A DNA stretch of 64,000 nucleotides, from positions 310,001-374,000 of the forward strand of contig NZ_MVIH01000003.1 of the NCBI RefSeq assembly GCF_002086695.1, written 5' to 3'. Positions 44,155-52,805 of the stretch are shown here, in pieces (the stretch's first letter is position 1; each line of letters opens with the position of its first letter). Under the pieces are notes generated by a model. It was not told where the DNA came from and searched no databases. It saw only the letters and a program-made list of their open reading frames with translations. The position numbers were made by a program, and so were the translations under genes. Source of the DNA: Mycolicibacterium rhodesiae. GTDB lineage: Bacteria; Actinomycetota; Actinomycetes; Mycobacteriales; Mycobacteriaceae.

Positions 44155-45282
44155 GTGAAGACTGAGATCTGCGACCAGTTCGGCATCGACTTCCCCCTGT
44201 TCGCCTTCAGCCACTGCCGCGACGTCGTAGCCGCGGTGACCAACGCGGGCGGCTTCGGCGTGCTCGGCGGCACCGCCTACACGCCCGATCAGCTCGACCA
44301 GGAGCTCACCTGGATCGACGAGCAGGTGAAGGGCAAGCCGTACGGCGTGGACATCATCGTGCCCGCCAAGTTCGAGGGCAAGGGCGAGAACCTGTCGTTC
44401 GGTCAGCTCGCCGAGCGCATCCCCGAAGATTTCCGCGGCTTCATCAACGACCTGCTCGCCGCCCATGACATCGACGTCAGCGATCAGCCGCGGATGGCCG
44501 CGTCGTCGCTGAGCGGGGACACCGGCGCGAGCCTGCTCGAGGTCTCGCTGAGTCATCCGATCAAGTTGATGGCCAACGCACTTGGCGTCCCGCCGGACTA
44601 CATGATCGAAGCCGGTAAGCAGACCGGCATCCCGGTCGCGGCACTCGTCGGCGCCAAGGAGCACGCCATCAAACAGGTCAACGCCGGCGTGGACCTGATC
44701 GTCGCGCAGGGCACCGAGGCCGGCGGCCACTGCGGTGAGGTGACCACCCTGGTGCTCATCCCGGAAGTCATCGAGGCGATCGAGGCGATCGGCAAGCCGG
44801 TACCTGTCCTTGCCGCCGGCGGGATCGTGACGGGCCGCCAGATGGCCGCGTCCGTCGCGCTTGGTGCCGCCGGCGCCTGGACGGGTTCGGTGTGGCTGAC
44901 CACCGAGGAGGCCGAGACGGCCCCGTACACGGTGCAGAAGTTCCTGGCCGCGACGTCGCGGGACACAGTCCGGTCGGCCGGCCGCACGGGAAAGCCGTCG
45001 CGCCAACTGGTTTCGGATTGGACCGATGCATGGGCACCGCATGAGGGCGGTCGCCAACCGCTGCCGCTGCCTCTGCAGAACATGATCGCCGAGCCGGTGT
45101 TGCGCCGGATCGACAAGCTTGCCGAGGGCGGCCATCCGGGTGCTCAGGCGTTGGCGACCTATTTCGTCGGCCAGGGCGTCGGACTGATGAACAAGGTCAA
45201 GCCGGCCCGCGAGGTGGTTCTGGAGTTCATCGAGGATTACCTGGCGGCCGCCGAGCGGCTCAGCAGGTCACTGGACGACTGA
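44155..45282 (+). CDS. Nitronate monooxygenase / FMN-dependent 2-nitropropane dioxygenase family
   Basis: 375-aa TIM-barrel flavoprotein. FMN and substrate motifs: VTNAGGFGVLGGTAYTP, the catalytic-His region IVAQGTEAGGHCGEVTTLVLIPEV, VPVLAAGGIVTGRQMAASVALGAAGAWTGSVWL. An insert near residues 60-140 (FEGKGENLSFGQLAERIPEDF) marks the larger actinobacterial subgroup. Such enzymes oxidise nitronates or related toxic nitro compounds; here the neighbouring ahpCD suggests a stress role. GTG start just downstream of the hairpin. Confidence 0.88.
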   Translation: MKTEICDQFGIDFPLFAFSHCRDVVAAVTNAGGFGVLGGTAYTPDQLDQELTWIDEQVKGKPYGVDIIVPAKFEGKGENLSFGQLAERIPEDFRGFINDLLAAHDIDVSDQPRMAASSLSGDTGASLLEVSLSHPIKLMANALGVPPDYMIEAGKQTGIPVAALVGAKEHAIKQVNAGVDLIVAQGTEAGGHCGEVTTLVLIPEVIEAIEAIGKPVPVLAAGGIVTGRQMAASVALGAAGAWTGSVWLTTEEAETAPYTVQKFLAATSRDTVRSAGRTGKPSRQLVSDWTDAWAPHEGGRQPLPLPLQNMIAEPVLRRIDKLAEGGHPGAQALATYFVGQGVGLMNKVKPAREVVLEFIEDYLAAAERLSRSLDD

Positions 45283-45283
45283 T

Positions 45284-45904
45284 CTAGAGCCCCTTGGGCG
45301 CTGCCTTCACTGCTTGGACGTCCGACGGGTCGCCGTCGAAGTCGACGTGGGCCGGCCGTCCGGTCGCGAACAGCAGCAGCTCCTCGGGAGCACCGGTCAC
45401 CGTCACGGCCGGACCGTGGCCCGCGGTCAGCACGGTCTTGCCGTCCGGGGTGCGCAGCTGCACCCGGGCCGGCATCTTGGCCAACGTCAACCGAGCCATC
45501 ATTCCCAGAGTGCGCCGCAACCTGTCGGCCAAATCCGCGTCGAGCACCCGCGGCTGCCAGTCCGGCTGGGCTCGCCGAATGTCCTCGTGGTGGATGAACA
45601 TCTCGGCGACATTGGCCACCGAATCGACCAGCTTGAGCGGTGAATAGAGCGGCGGACCTGCGGCCACCTTGTCGACGAGGTCGTCCCACTGCGTCTGGCC
45701 GGCCACCGCATCCTGCACCTTGGCGGTGTGCCCGGCGAACAGCGGAATGAGGATGCCGGGCGCGGCATCGACGCGATACTCGCGAACCATCAAGTGCGCG
45801 GCGAGATCTCGAGCCGTCCAGCCCTCGCACAAGGTCGGCGCGTCTGGTCCGACGTCGCGCAGGGCGGCGACGAGGGCGGCACGTTCACGTTGGGCTACGG
45901 ACAT
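45284..45904 (-). CDS. TIGR03085/mycothiol-dependent isomerase-like (DinB-fold) protein
   Basis: 206-aa four-helix DinB/MDMPI-type protein. N-terminal RERAALVAALRDVGPDAPTLCEGWTARDLAAHLMVREYR provides the helix with H (metal ligand); VAEMFIHHEDIRRAQPDWQPR supplies the other histidines. The TIGR03085 actinobacterial family has unknown chemistry. Start is the second ATG (MSVAQRERA) with GGAG upstream. Convergent with the nitronate monooxygenase gene, stops 1 nt apart. The IS element lies about 110 bp upstream of its start. Confidence 0.84.
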   Translation of the reverse strand: MSVAQRERAALVAALRDVGPDAPTLCEGWTARDLAAHLMVREYRVDAAPGILIPLFAGHTAKVQDAVAGQTQWDDLVDKVAAGPPLYSPLKLVDSVANVAEMFIHHEDIRRAQPDWQPRVLDADLADRLRRTLGMMARLTLAKMPARVQLRTPDGKTVLTAGHGPAVTVTGAPEELLLFATGRPAHVDFDGDPSDVQAVKAAPKGL

Positions 45905-46017
45905 CTCGATCTCCATCGGTCGGCGACTGTCGACGTCTTACGCTACCCATCGCAGCACAGGTGGCCCACCCCCGCGAGCGTCGAGCGTGCGGTTTGTCGT
46001 CGAAGAATGTCCTTGGG

Positions 46018-46039
46018 TTCAAGGGTCTAGTGCAACAGC
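46018..46039 (+). repeat. Left terminal inverted repeat of the IS30 element
   Basis: Begins TTCAAGGGTCTAGTGCAACA and matches the complement of the right end at 20 of 22 positions. Confidence 0.88.
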
Positions 46040-46060
46040 TCCTAGCTGAGGAGTTGTTTG

Positions 46061-47314
46061 ATGCGTCCTGGTCATCCGCCTTCGACGGTCCGTTTGTTCT
46101 GGGCTCATGTCCGCTTGGGCTGCTCGGTTGATGAGGCTGCGGTAGCTGCCGGCGTGCCACCGACGACCGGTAGGCAGTGGTTCGGTAACGCTGGTGGGGT
46201 GAAGCCGAAGATTGTTTCCGGTGTGGCCCGGCGATACACACGGCTGAGTTTCCTTGAGCGGGAACAGATCGCGCTGGGAGTTGCCGCCCAGGAGCCGGTC
46301 CGCTCTATCGCCGAGCGGTTGGGTCGGTTAGCCTCGACGATCAGCCGCGAAATCAGACGCAACAGTTCCGATGGCCGCAATAAGTACCGTCCGCAGTTCC
46401 GGTTCGGCGCACCCTGGCGGGGCGGGCCGTTGCGGCGGCCGCACTATTTCGCCAGTGCCGCTCAGGGCCGCGCGCAACGTAACGCCCGACGTCGGCACCC
46501 ACGCAAGCTGGCCGCCAACGCCCGCCTGCACGATCAGGTGCAAACTTGGTTGAAGGATTTTCTCAGCCCCGAGCAGATTGCCCAACAGTTGGTGGCTCAG
46601 TTTCCCGACGACCTGGAGATGCGCGTGTCTCACGAGACGATCTACCAGTCGATATATGTGCAGGGTAAGGGGAATTTGCGTCGCGAACTGCACCTGTGCC
46701 TGCGCACCGGCCGGGCGTTGCGTCATCCGCGGCGCCGCCCGGGGGAACGCCGCGGACGCATCCCCGGCATGGTCAATATCAGCAAGCGTCCCGCCGAAGT
46801 CCTCGACCGCGCGCTACCTGGGCATTGGGAGGGGGATCTGATCTTGGGCAGCACGGAGTCAGGATCGGCGATCGGCACCGTGGTGGAGCGCTCGACCCGC
46901 TACGCGCTGCTGCTGCACCTGCCCGAGAATCACAGCGCTGAAGCGGTGCAGAACGCGATCGTGGCCAAGATGTCGCAGTTGCCGGCGCTGCTGCGCCAAA
47001 CCCTGACGTGGGATCAGGGCTCAGAGATGGCCAATCACGCCAAAATTGCTGAAGCTCTCGATCTGGACATCTACTTCTGCGACCCGCACTCTCCGTGGCA
47101 ACGCGGCACGAATGAGAACACCAATGGCCTTCTGCGCCAATGGTTCCCCAAGGGAACCGATCTATCGGTGTTTCCCGAGGACTATCTCGACTACGTCGCC
47201 GCCAAACTCAACAACCGGCCACGCAAAACCCTCGGCTGGAAAACACCCGCCCGAGCCCTCGACGAACTACTGTCCAAACCGTCCGATCCACCCGCTGTTG
47301 CACTAGCACCTTGA
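46061..47314 (+). CDS. IS30 family transposase
   Basis: 417-aa DDE transposase. Two N-terminal HTH regions: VDEAAVAAGVPPTTGRQWF and the HTH_38 motif RLSFLEREQIALG, SIAERLGRLASTISREI. The catalytic core has GHWEGDLILGS (D), LTWDQGSEMANH (D) and SPWQRGTNENTNGLLRQWFPKGTD (E), the IS30 signature order, ending with the conserved KLNNRPRKTLGWKTP. GAGGAG lies seven nt before the ATG. No frameshift or internal stop is visible, so the element may be active. Confidence 0.95.
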   Translation: MRPGHPPSTVRLFWAHVRLGCSVDEAAVAAGVPPTTGRQWFGNAGGVKPKIVSGVARRYTRLSFLEREQIALGVAAQEPVRSIAERLGRLASTISREIRRNSSDGRNKYRPQFRFGAPWRGGPLRRPHYFASAAQGRAQRNARRRHPRKLAANARLHDQVQTWLKDFLSPEQIAQQLVAQFPDDLEMRVSHETIYQSIYVQGKGNLRRELHLCLRTGRALRHPRRRPGERRGRIPGMVNISKRPAEVLDRALPGHWEGDLILGSTESGSAIGTVVERSTRYALLLHLPENHSAEAVQNAIVAKMSQLPALLRQTLTWDQGSEMANHAKIAEALDLDIYFCDPHSPWQRGTNENTNGLLRQWFPKGTDLSVFPEDYLDYVAAKLNNRPRKTLGWKTPARALDELLSKPSDPPAVALAP

Positions 47315-47315
47315 A
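47294..47315 (-). repeat. Right terminal inverted repeat of the IS30 element
   Basis: GCTGTTGCACTAG..., ending CCTTGAA. Contains the last codons and the TGA of the transposase gene. Confidence 0.88.
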
Positions 47316-47391
47316 TACGCCGTCTCGTCATCACCAATAACTCGCACGGTCGACGCCGTCGCGGCTGGAAAGAGTGGTTCCGCGAATGTAC

Positions 47392-48420
47392 TCAGTCCAA
47401 CTTCGGCAGCCGGACCTCGAAGCGGGCACCGTGTGCGGTGTTGTGCGCCGACAGCGTGCCGTGGTGTGCCTGCACCAGCCCGGCTGCAATCGCCAAACCG
47501 AGGCCCGAGCCACTGGGCAGTGACGAATCCTCGCGCGGCACACGCCCATTCGACCCGCGATAGGCGACGTCGAACACCCGGGGCAGGTCCGTCTCGTCGA
47601 TCCCGACACCGGTGTCGTCCACCCGCGCCCACGCCCCGCTGGCGTCGCTGCCGAGCGCCAATGTCACCGCCCCACCGGACGGGGTGTGTGCGATCGCGTT
47701 CGCCACCAGATTCGACAACACCCGGACCAGCGCCCGATCGCTGCCGATCACCCGGACAGGGTCGGCCGGTACCGATGCGGTCAGGTGCACCCCGGCCCGC
47801 TCCGCGGCGATCCTGTGGGCCGCAATCACGTCGTCGACGACCTCGTCGAGCGCCACCTTCTCGTATGGCGCGTGGACCGCTCCGGCGTTGATCTTCGACA
47901 TCTCGAACAGGTCGTCGACCATCTCGGAGAGTCGAACCGATTCGTGTTCAATGTGTTTGGCCTGCACCCGCACCTCGTCGTCGCTGACCACTCCGTCGGC
48001 GATCGCTTCGGCCAACGCGCGGATACCGGCCAGCGGAGTGCGAAGGTCATGGCTGACGAACGCCACCAACCGGCGTCTGGATTGTTCGGCCATCCGCTCG
48101 GCGTCGTGAATCTCCCGCTCCCACACCGTGCGGCGGGCCTGATAGCGGGCCAGCATCACCGCCGCGGGCAGTGTCACGATCGCCACGATCAGCAGCACGA
48201 CGGCGATCGACGCGAATGTGCTGGTGATCATGAAGCCGCTCGCGCCCAGCACGCCGGTCAGGGTCGCCAGCGTCGGGATCAACACCAGGGCGACCATCGT
48301 GACCGTCATCGACCAGGACCGGGCCAGCCGGATGACCAACGCGCCCAACAGGACTACGGGCAGCGAGCAGGCCAGCGCAAGTACCGCAATCTGGGCCAGA
48401 TCATGCGGTGGCACGGTCAC
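47392..48420 (-). CDS. Membrane sensor histidine kinase
   Basis: 342 aa. Four N-terminal helices (about residues 5-95) without a large external sensor domain, so it likely senses a membrane or intramembrane signal. The phospho-acceptor is H114 in FVSHDLRTPLAGIRALAEAI. The HATPase_c domain has NLVANAIAHTPSGG, DDTGVGIDETDLPRVFD and SGLGLAIAAGLVQAHHG. GTG start chosen; it overlaps its response regulator by 20 nt. The stop is about 80 bp from the IS30 element, which lies downstream and does not separate it from its promoter. Confidence 0.9.
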   Translation of the reverse strand: MTVPPHDLAQIAVLALACSLPVVLLGALVIRLARSWSMTVTMVALVLIPTLATLTGVLGASGFMITSTFASIAVVLLIVAIVTLPAAVMLARYQARRTVWEREIHDAERMAEQSRRRLVAFVSHDLRTPLAGIRALAEAIADGVVSDDEVRVQAKHIEHESVRLSEMVDDLFEMSKINAGAVHAPYEKVALDEVVDDVIAAHRIAAERAGVHLTASVPADPVRVIGSDRALVRVLSNLVANAIAHTPSGGAVTLALGSDASGAWARVDDTGVGIDETDLPRVFDVAYRGSNGRVPREDSSLPSGSGLGLAIAAGLVQAHHGTLSAHNTAHGARFEVRLPKLD

Positions 48421-49105
48421 CGCCGCCGGCTTCACCGCGCCACAGGTACCCACGGCCCCAGACCGTTTGTACGCGGTGATGATCGCCGAGCTTGGACCGC
48501 AAGCGCTTGACGTGCACGGTGACCGTCGACAGGTCGCCGAAGTCCCAATGCCACACCTGCTGCAGCAACTCCTCGCGGGAGAACACGGTGTCGGTGTGAG
48601 TCAGGAAGAACAGCAGCAGGTCGAATTCGCGGTTGGTCAACCCAACCGGCTTGCCGTCGATCTGCACGGCGCGTGCGGCCGTCGATACCGTCAGGTCACC
48701 GACGGTCATCTCCAGCGGAAGAGCAGCCGCGGGCGCCGGTGCCCGCCGCAACACCGAACGCACCCGCAGCGCGAGCTCGCGCGGGCTGAACGGCTTGGTC
48801 AGATAGTCGTCGGCGCCGGCTTCCAGCCCCGCGATACGGTCCTCTTCCTCGCCGAGTGCGGTCAGCAGGATCACCGGCACGCTGAAGTCGCCCTGCTGGC
48901 GCAGGTTCCGGCACAGCGACAGACCGTTGGGTCCGGGCATCATCACGTCGAGCACGGCGACGTCGATCCGCTGGGTGCCCAGCACCCGCAGAGCCTCGTT
49001 TCCGTCGCCCGCCACCGCCACTTCCAGGCCGTCGCGTTCGAGGTACCGGCGCACCACGTCACGGACGACGGTGTCGTCGTCGGCGATGAGCACGCGTGCG
49101 GGCAT
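48401..49105 (-). CDS. OmpR-family response regulator
   Basis: 234 aa. Receiver with D9-D10-D11 in VLIADDDTVV, phospho-acceptor D53 in VAVLDVMMPGPNG and DYLTKPFSPREL. Winged helix with VGLTNREFDLLLFFL, then [29 protein letters not shown]. Transcribed first, with the kinase gene overlapping its end. Targets unknown; the divergent glycosyltransferase chain starts 100 bp away and is a candidate. Confidence 0.93.
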   Translation of the reverse strand: MPARVLIADDDTVVRDVVRRYLERDGLEVAVAGDGNEALRVLGTQRIDVAVLDVMMPGPNGLSLCRNLRQQGDFSVPVILLTALGEEEDRIAGLEAGADDYLTKPFSPRELALRVRSVLRRAPAPAAALPLEMTVGDLTVSTAARAVQIDGKPVGLTNREFDLLLFFLTHTDTVFSREELLQQVWHWDFGDLSTVTVHVKRLRSKLGDHHRVQTVWGRGYLWRGEAGGGDRATA

Positions 49106-49205
49106 AGGGAAAGGTTAGCCAACAGCAGCCCTCACCTGCACCAACGTCACGGTTTTGTCATTCCCTTCTGCGCGGATTCGCCAATGCTCGCCTAGGTTGG
49201 CTCCT

Positions 49206-49862
49206 ATGCCCGACTGTCCGGTCACGGTGGTGTTGCCCTGCCTGAACGAAGCGGATTCGCTGCCCACCGTCCTGGCCGCGATGCCGGCCGGTTATCGCGC
49301 GTTGGTCGTGGACAACAACAGCACCGACGGCACCGCGGAAGTCGCGCAGCGGCATGGTGCGGACGTGGTCCGCGAGTCCCGGCCGGGCTACGGATCGGCC
49401 GTCCACGCCGGGGTGCTGGCGGCCACCACGCCCATCGTCGCGGTGCTCGACGGCGACGGTTCGCTGGACCCGGCCGACCTGCCGCGGCTGGTCGCCGCGC
49501 TCGACGGCGGCGCCGACATGGTCATCGGCCGGCGCCGTGCGCTGCCTGGGGTGACATGGCCCTGGCATGCCCGTTTGGGTACCGCGGCGGTGTGCTGGCG
49601 GTTGCGGACCCGGCATCGGCTGCCTGTCCATGACATCGCGCCGATGCGGGTGGCCAAGCGTGACGCGTTGCTGACGCTCGGGGTAGCCGACCGCCGTTCG
49701 GGGTACCCGCTCGAATTACTGGTCCGTGCCGCTACCGCGGGATGGCATGTGGTGGAGGTCGACGTCGACTACGGCCCGCGGGTCGGCGGCAAATCGAAGG
49801 TCAGCGGGTCGGTGCGAGGAAGCCTCACCGCTGCCGTCGATTTCTGGAAGGTCATTTCGTGA
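49206..49862 (+). CDS. Family 2 glycosyltransferase, dolichyl-phosphate-mannose-synthase-like (Rv0539-like)
   Basis: 218-aa GT2 enzyme, likely transferring a sugar from a nucleotide donor to polyprenyl phosphate or a related acceptor. Motifs: VVLPCLNEADSLP, ALVVDNNSTDGTAEVA, VRESRPGYGSAVHAGV and the DxD region IVAVLDGDGSLDPADL. VIGRRRALPG and VDYGPRVGGKSKVSGS complete the acceptor side. No membrane helices. First gene of a tightly coupled chain. Confidence 0.9.
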   Translation: MPDCPVTVVLPCLNEADSLPTVLAAMPAGYRALVVDNNSTDGTAEVAQRHGADVVRESRPGYGSAVHAGVLAATTPIVAVLDGDGSLDPADLPRLVAALDGGADMVIGRRRALPGVTWPWHARLGTAAVCWRLRTRHRLPVHDIAPMRVAKRDALLTLGVADRRSGYPLELLVRAATAGWHVVEVDVDYGPRVGGKSKVSGSVRGSLTAAVDFWKVIS

Positions 49863-50530
49863 CGCCGAGCCCGGTACCGATCCCGGTCACCGTGCTGGTG
49901 GTGGCCAAAGCGCCGATACCCGGGCTCGCCAAGACCCGACTGGCCGCGACAGTGGGGGACCGGACCGCAGCCGACATCGCCGCCGCCGCGCTGCTGGACA
50001 CCCTTGACGCGGTGGCCGCGACTCCGGTCACCCATCGGGTGGTCGCGATGACCGGTGAGCTGGATCAGGCCTGCCGGGCCGGCGAAATACACGATCGGCT
50101 CGCCGACTTCACCGTGATCACGCAACGCGGTGACGGCTTCGCCGACCGGCTGGCCAACGCGCACGCCGACGCCGCGACGGCTCGTCAACCGGTGCTGCAG
50201 ATCGGGATGGACACCCCGCAGGTGAGCGCGGCGCTTCTCACCGGCTGCGCCCGACGGCTACTGCAGGTCCCGGCCGTCCTCGGACTGGCACGCGACGGCG
50301 GCTGGTGGGTGCTCGGCGTAGCCGACGGCGCGAGTGCCGGGTGTCTGCGTGATGTGCCGATGTCGCGGGCGGATACCGGCGCTGTAACGCTCGGGGCCTT
50401 CGAGCACACCGGGATTTCCGTGAGTCTCGTCGAAGAACTGCACGACGTCGACACCGTCGACGACATCCCTGCCGTCCGCGCTGCCTGCTCGCCCTCGAGC
50501 CGGTTCGCCCAAGTCACTCGAGGACTATGA
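49859..50530 (+). CDS. DUF2064 / TIGR04282 glycosyltransferase-like protein (Rv0540-like)
   Basis: 223-aa nucleotidyl/glycosyltransferase-fold protein. VTVLVVAKAPIPGLAKTRLAATVGDRTAADIA is the family N-terminal signature; VLQIGMDTPQVSAALLTG and LGLARDGGWWVLGVADG cover the metal/nucleotide region, with M in place of the usual S of GSDxP. The family is typically encoded beside a GT2 gene, as here. GTG start in the upstream stop. Substrate unknown. Confidence 0.88.
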   Translation: MTPSPVPIPVTVLVVAKAPIPGLAKTRLAATVGDRTAADIAAAALLDTLDAVAATPVTHRVVAMTGELDQACRAGEIHDRLADFTVITQRGDGFADRLANAHADAATARQPVLQIGMDTPQVSAALLTGCARRLLQVPAVLGLARDGGWWVLGVADGASAGCLRDVPMSRADTGAVTLGAFEHTGISVSLVEELHDVDTVDDIPAVRAACSPSSRFAQVTRGL

Positions 50531-51160
50531 ATGTTGGGACAGCTATACGACGACGCGCTCGACGGCGAGCGATGTTGGTTGCGCCACCGCGACGGCCGTC
50601 GTCACCCGCTTCCGGTGCGTAGCTGGCTGGGCGGTCAGGACGCCGATAGCGTGTTCGACGCGGCCATCGTGGCGCTGTGCGACGGGCCGACGATCGACTT
50701 AGGTTGCGGCCCAGGGCGTTTGGTGGCGGATCTGATCCAGCGCGGCATACCTGCCCTTGGCGTCGACCAGTCGGCGACGGCGGTCCGGCTCGCACGGCGT
50801 ATCGGTGCACCGGTATTGCTGCGCGACGTATTCGAGCCGCTACCGGGAACCGGCCGCTGGCAGACGGTGCTGCTCGCCGACGGGAACATCGGTCTGGCGG
50901 GTGATCCGCGCCGGGTCCTGCGCCGGGCCGCGGAGCTGCTGCGGGCCGGCGGTCGCTGCGTGGCCGAGTTCGATCCGGGCACGGTCGGGGTGCGGACCAG
51001 CTGGGTGCGGTTGGAGTCGTCGAACAACATCGGCCCCTGGTTCAAGTGGGCCTCGGTGGGAGTGGACTGCGCGGCCGCGCTGGCCGAGGAAGTCGGGTTG
51101 ACGTTGGTCGGGATTCACCCGATCGGCGGGCGAGTGGTGGCTACACTCACGCTGACGTGA
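50531..51160 (+). CDS. Class I SAM-dependent methyltransferase
   Basis: 209 aa. The N-terminal 50 residues are unusual (LYDDALDGERCWLRHRDGRRHPLPVRSWL). SAM-binding motif I is IDLGCGPGRLVADLI, followed by ALGVDQSATAVRLAR, VLLADGNIGLAGDP and LLRAGGRCVAEFDPGT. Its ATG directly follows the DUF2064 stop, and it overlaps the molybdopterin gene by 4 nt. Substrate unknown. I do not recall it in the corresponding M. tuberculosis interval. Confidence 0.87.
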   Translation: MLGQLYDDALDGERCWLRHRDGRRHPLPVRSWLGGQDADSVFDAAIVALCDGPTIDLGCGPGRLVADLIQRGIPALGVDQSATAVRLARRIGAPVLLRDVFEPLPGTGRWQTVLLADGNIGLAGDPRRVLRRAAELLRAGGRCVAEFDPGTVGVRTSWVRLESSNNIGPWFKWASVGVDCAAALAEEVGLTLVGIHPIGGRVVATLTLT

Positions 51161-52290
51161 CGCCGCAGATGGGATCCACCACGAAGGCCACCGCCTTGCG
51201 TGGCACAGCAGTGACGGCTCGGGTCGGGGTCGCCCTCGGTGTCGCCGTGGCCGTCTGCTTCGTCACGGGATTGATCAGTCACTTCATCCAGCATCCGCAG
51301 CCGTGGTTCTTCTGGCCGACGCGCCCGGTCTGGCTGTATCAGCTGACCCAGGGCCTGCACGTGATCTCGGGCATTGCCGCGATCCCGCTGCTGCTGGTCA
51401 AGCTGTGGTCGGTGTACCCCAAGCTGTTCGAACGGCCCATCGTCGGCGGACTGACCCGCCAGGTCGAGCGGGCGTCGATTCTGGTTCTGGTGGGGTCGAT
51501 GATCTTTCAGCTCTCCACCGGCGTCATGAACATCGCGCAGTGGTATGCGTTCGAGTTCTTCTTCACCACAAGCCATTACGCGATCGCCTACGTCGCAGCC
51601 GGCGCGGTCCTGGTGCACATCGGTGTGAAACTTCCGGTGATCCGCCGGGCCCTCGGTGAGCCTCTCGAGGAGCCGCCGACCGGTGAGCTGCGGGTCGGCC
51701 CCAGCCGGCGCGCGGTGCTGTACGGCACCGGGCTGGCCGTGGGCGTCGCGACGATAGCCACTGCGGGGCAGACGATTCCGTGGCTACGACGGGTGTCGCT
51801 GCTGGCCCCCCGCTCGGGCCGCGGTCCGCAGGGTGTCCCGGTGAACCGGTCGGCGCTCGCGGCCGGGGTGCTCGGCAGCGCCCGCTCGCCGGACTACCGA
51901 TTGACCATTGTCAACGGTTCGGCCGTAACGGCGATGACCGTCGACGAGTTGGCGGCGATGCCGCAAACCACCCACCGGCTTCCGATCGCGTGTGTGGAGG
52001 GCTGGAGCGCCACCGCGGACTGGACCGGCGTCGTTCTCGCCGATCTGCTCAGAGCTGTTGGCGCCAAGACGGATTCCGGTGTCAGGATGATCTCACTCGA
52101 ACCGCCCGGCCCGTACTCGCGCACCGTGTTGCCCGCGCGCCACACCCGCGATTCGCAGACTCTGATCGCGCTGAAGCTCAACGGGCAGACGCTCGACCTC
52201 GACCACGGTTATCCCTGCCGGCTGATCGCGCCGACGAGACCAGGTGTGCTGCAGACGAAATGGCTGTCCAGAATTGAGGTGGTGACGTGA
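51157..52290 (+). CDS. Molybdopterin-dependent oxidoreductase with N-terminal membrane domain
   Basis: 377 aa. Residues 15-165 form four or five helices resembling a cytochrome b561-type anchor, with His in SHFIQHPQPWFFWPTRP, GLHVISGIA, SHYAIAYV and VHIGVKLP positioned as haem ligands. The C-terminal domain (about 240-377) is of the sulfite oxidase/YedY type: RLPIACVEGWSATADWTGVVLADLL (the Cys being the Mo ligand) and GYPCRLIAPTRPGVLQTKWL. A membrane-bound, externally facing reductase is likely. GTG starts and overlaps couple it on both sides. Confidence 0.9.
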   Translation: MTPQMGSTTKATALRGTAVTARVGVALGVAVAVCFVTGLISHFIQHPQPWFFWPTRPVWLYQLTQGLHVISGIAAIPLLLVKLWSVYPKLFERPIVGGLTRQVERASILVLVGSMIFQLSTGVMNIAQWYAFEFFFTTSHYAIAYVAAGAVLVHIGVKLPVIRRALGEPLEEPPTGELRVGPSRRAVLYGTGLAVGVATIATAGQTIPWLRRVSLLAPRSGRGPQGVPVNRSALAAGVLGSARSPDYRLTIVNGSAVTAMTVDELAAMPQTTHRLPIACVEGWSATADWTGVVLADLLRAVGAKTDSGVRMISLEPPGPYSRTVLPARHTRDSQTLIALKLNGQTLDLDHGYPCRLIAPTRPGVLQTKWLSRIEVVT

Positions 52291-52805
52291 CGTCGGTCCG
52301 GGTTTTCCTGGTTGCGCTGGGCGTGGCGCTCGGCGTCTACGGTGTGGTGCTGGTGGCACAGAACTCGACTGACGTCATCATCCGGATCGTGGTGTGGGCA
52401 CTGATCGGTGTGCTCCTGCACGACGCGGTGTTCGCGCCGGTGTGCGTCGCCCTCGGGTTCGCCGGGCGGCGTCTCTTGCCGCACAGGTGGTGGACGCCGG
52501 TGCTGGTGGCCGCGCTGCTTACGGTGGTGCTGGTGCTGCTGGCGATTCCGGTCTACGACAAGCCGGGACTGCATCTGGACAATCTGACGGTGCTCGACCG
52601 CGACTACGAGGCCGGCTTCTGGATTGCGCTGGCCGTGGTCTGGGGCGCGGCGCTGCTATACCTGGTCGGCGACCGGGTGCTACCAGTTGGTGAGAATGAA
52701 GTGGTTGAGAAGAAGCGCGCCGATGACGTTGAGCCCCAGCCACCATCGGTGGGCCCGGACCGGCAGCAGGGCACCGGCGGCGGTGAGCCACACCTCGAAC
52801 GGTAG
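52287..52805 (+). CDS. Membrane protein coupled to the molybdopterin oxidoreductase
   Basis: 172 aa, about four helices: VRVFLVALGVALGVYGVVLVA, IVVWALIGVLLHDAVFAPVCVA, WWTPVLVAALLTVVLVLLAIPV and FWIALAVVWGAALLYLVG. The last 40 residues are hydrophilic and lie antisense to the end of the convergent membrane-protein gene, so the real C-terminus may matter little. GTG start overlaps the oxidoreductase stop by 4 nt. Probably a subunit or accessory of that enzyme; no family recognised. Confidence 0.78.
   Translation: MTSVRVFLVALGVALGVYGVVLVAQNSTDVIIRIVVWALIGVLLHDAVFAPVCVALGFAGRRLLPHRWWTPVLVAALLTVVLVLLAIPVYDKPGLHLDNLTVLDRDYEAGFWIALAVVWGAALLYLVGDRVLPVGENEVVEKKRADDVEPQPPSVGPDRQQGTGGGEPHLER

Larger units (their letters stand above)
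46018..47315 (+). mobile_element. IS30-family insertion sequence, complete
   Basis: Element of about 1.3 kb with one transposase gene and matching terminal inverted repeats of 22 bp. The ends read inward TTCAAGG(GT or TG)CTAGTGCAACAGC; only two adjacent positions differ. The transposase stop codon lies inside the right repeat. I could not find a direct target duplication at the flanks (GGG left, TAC right). It sits intergenically between the DinB-fold gene and the histidine kinase operon. Confidence 0.9.
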
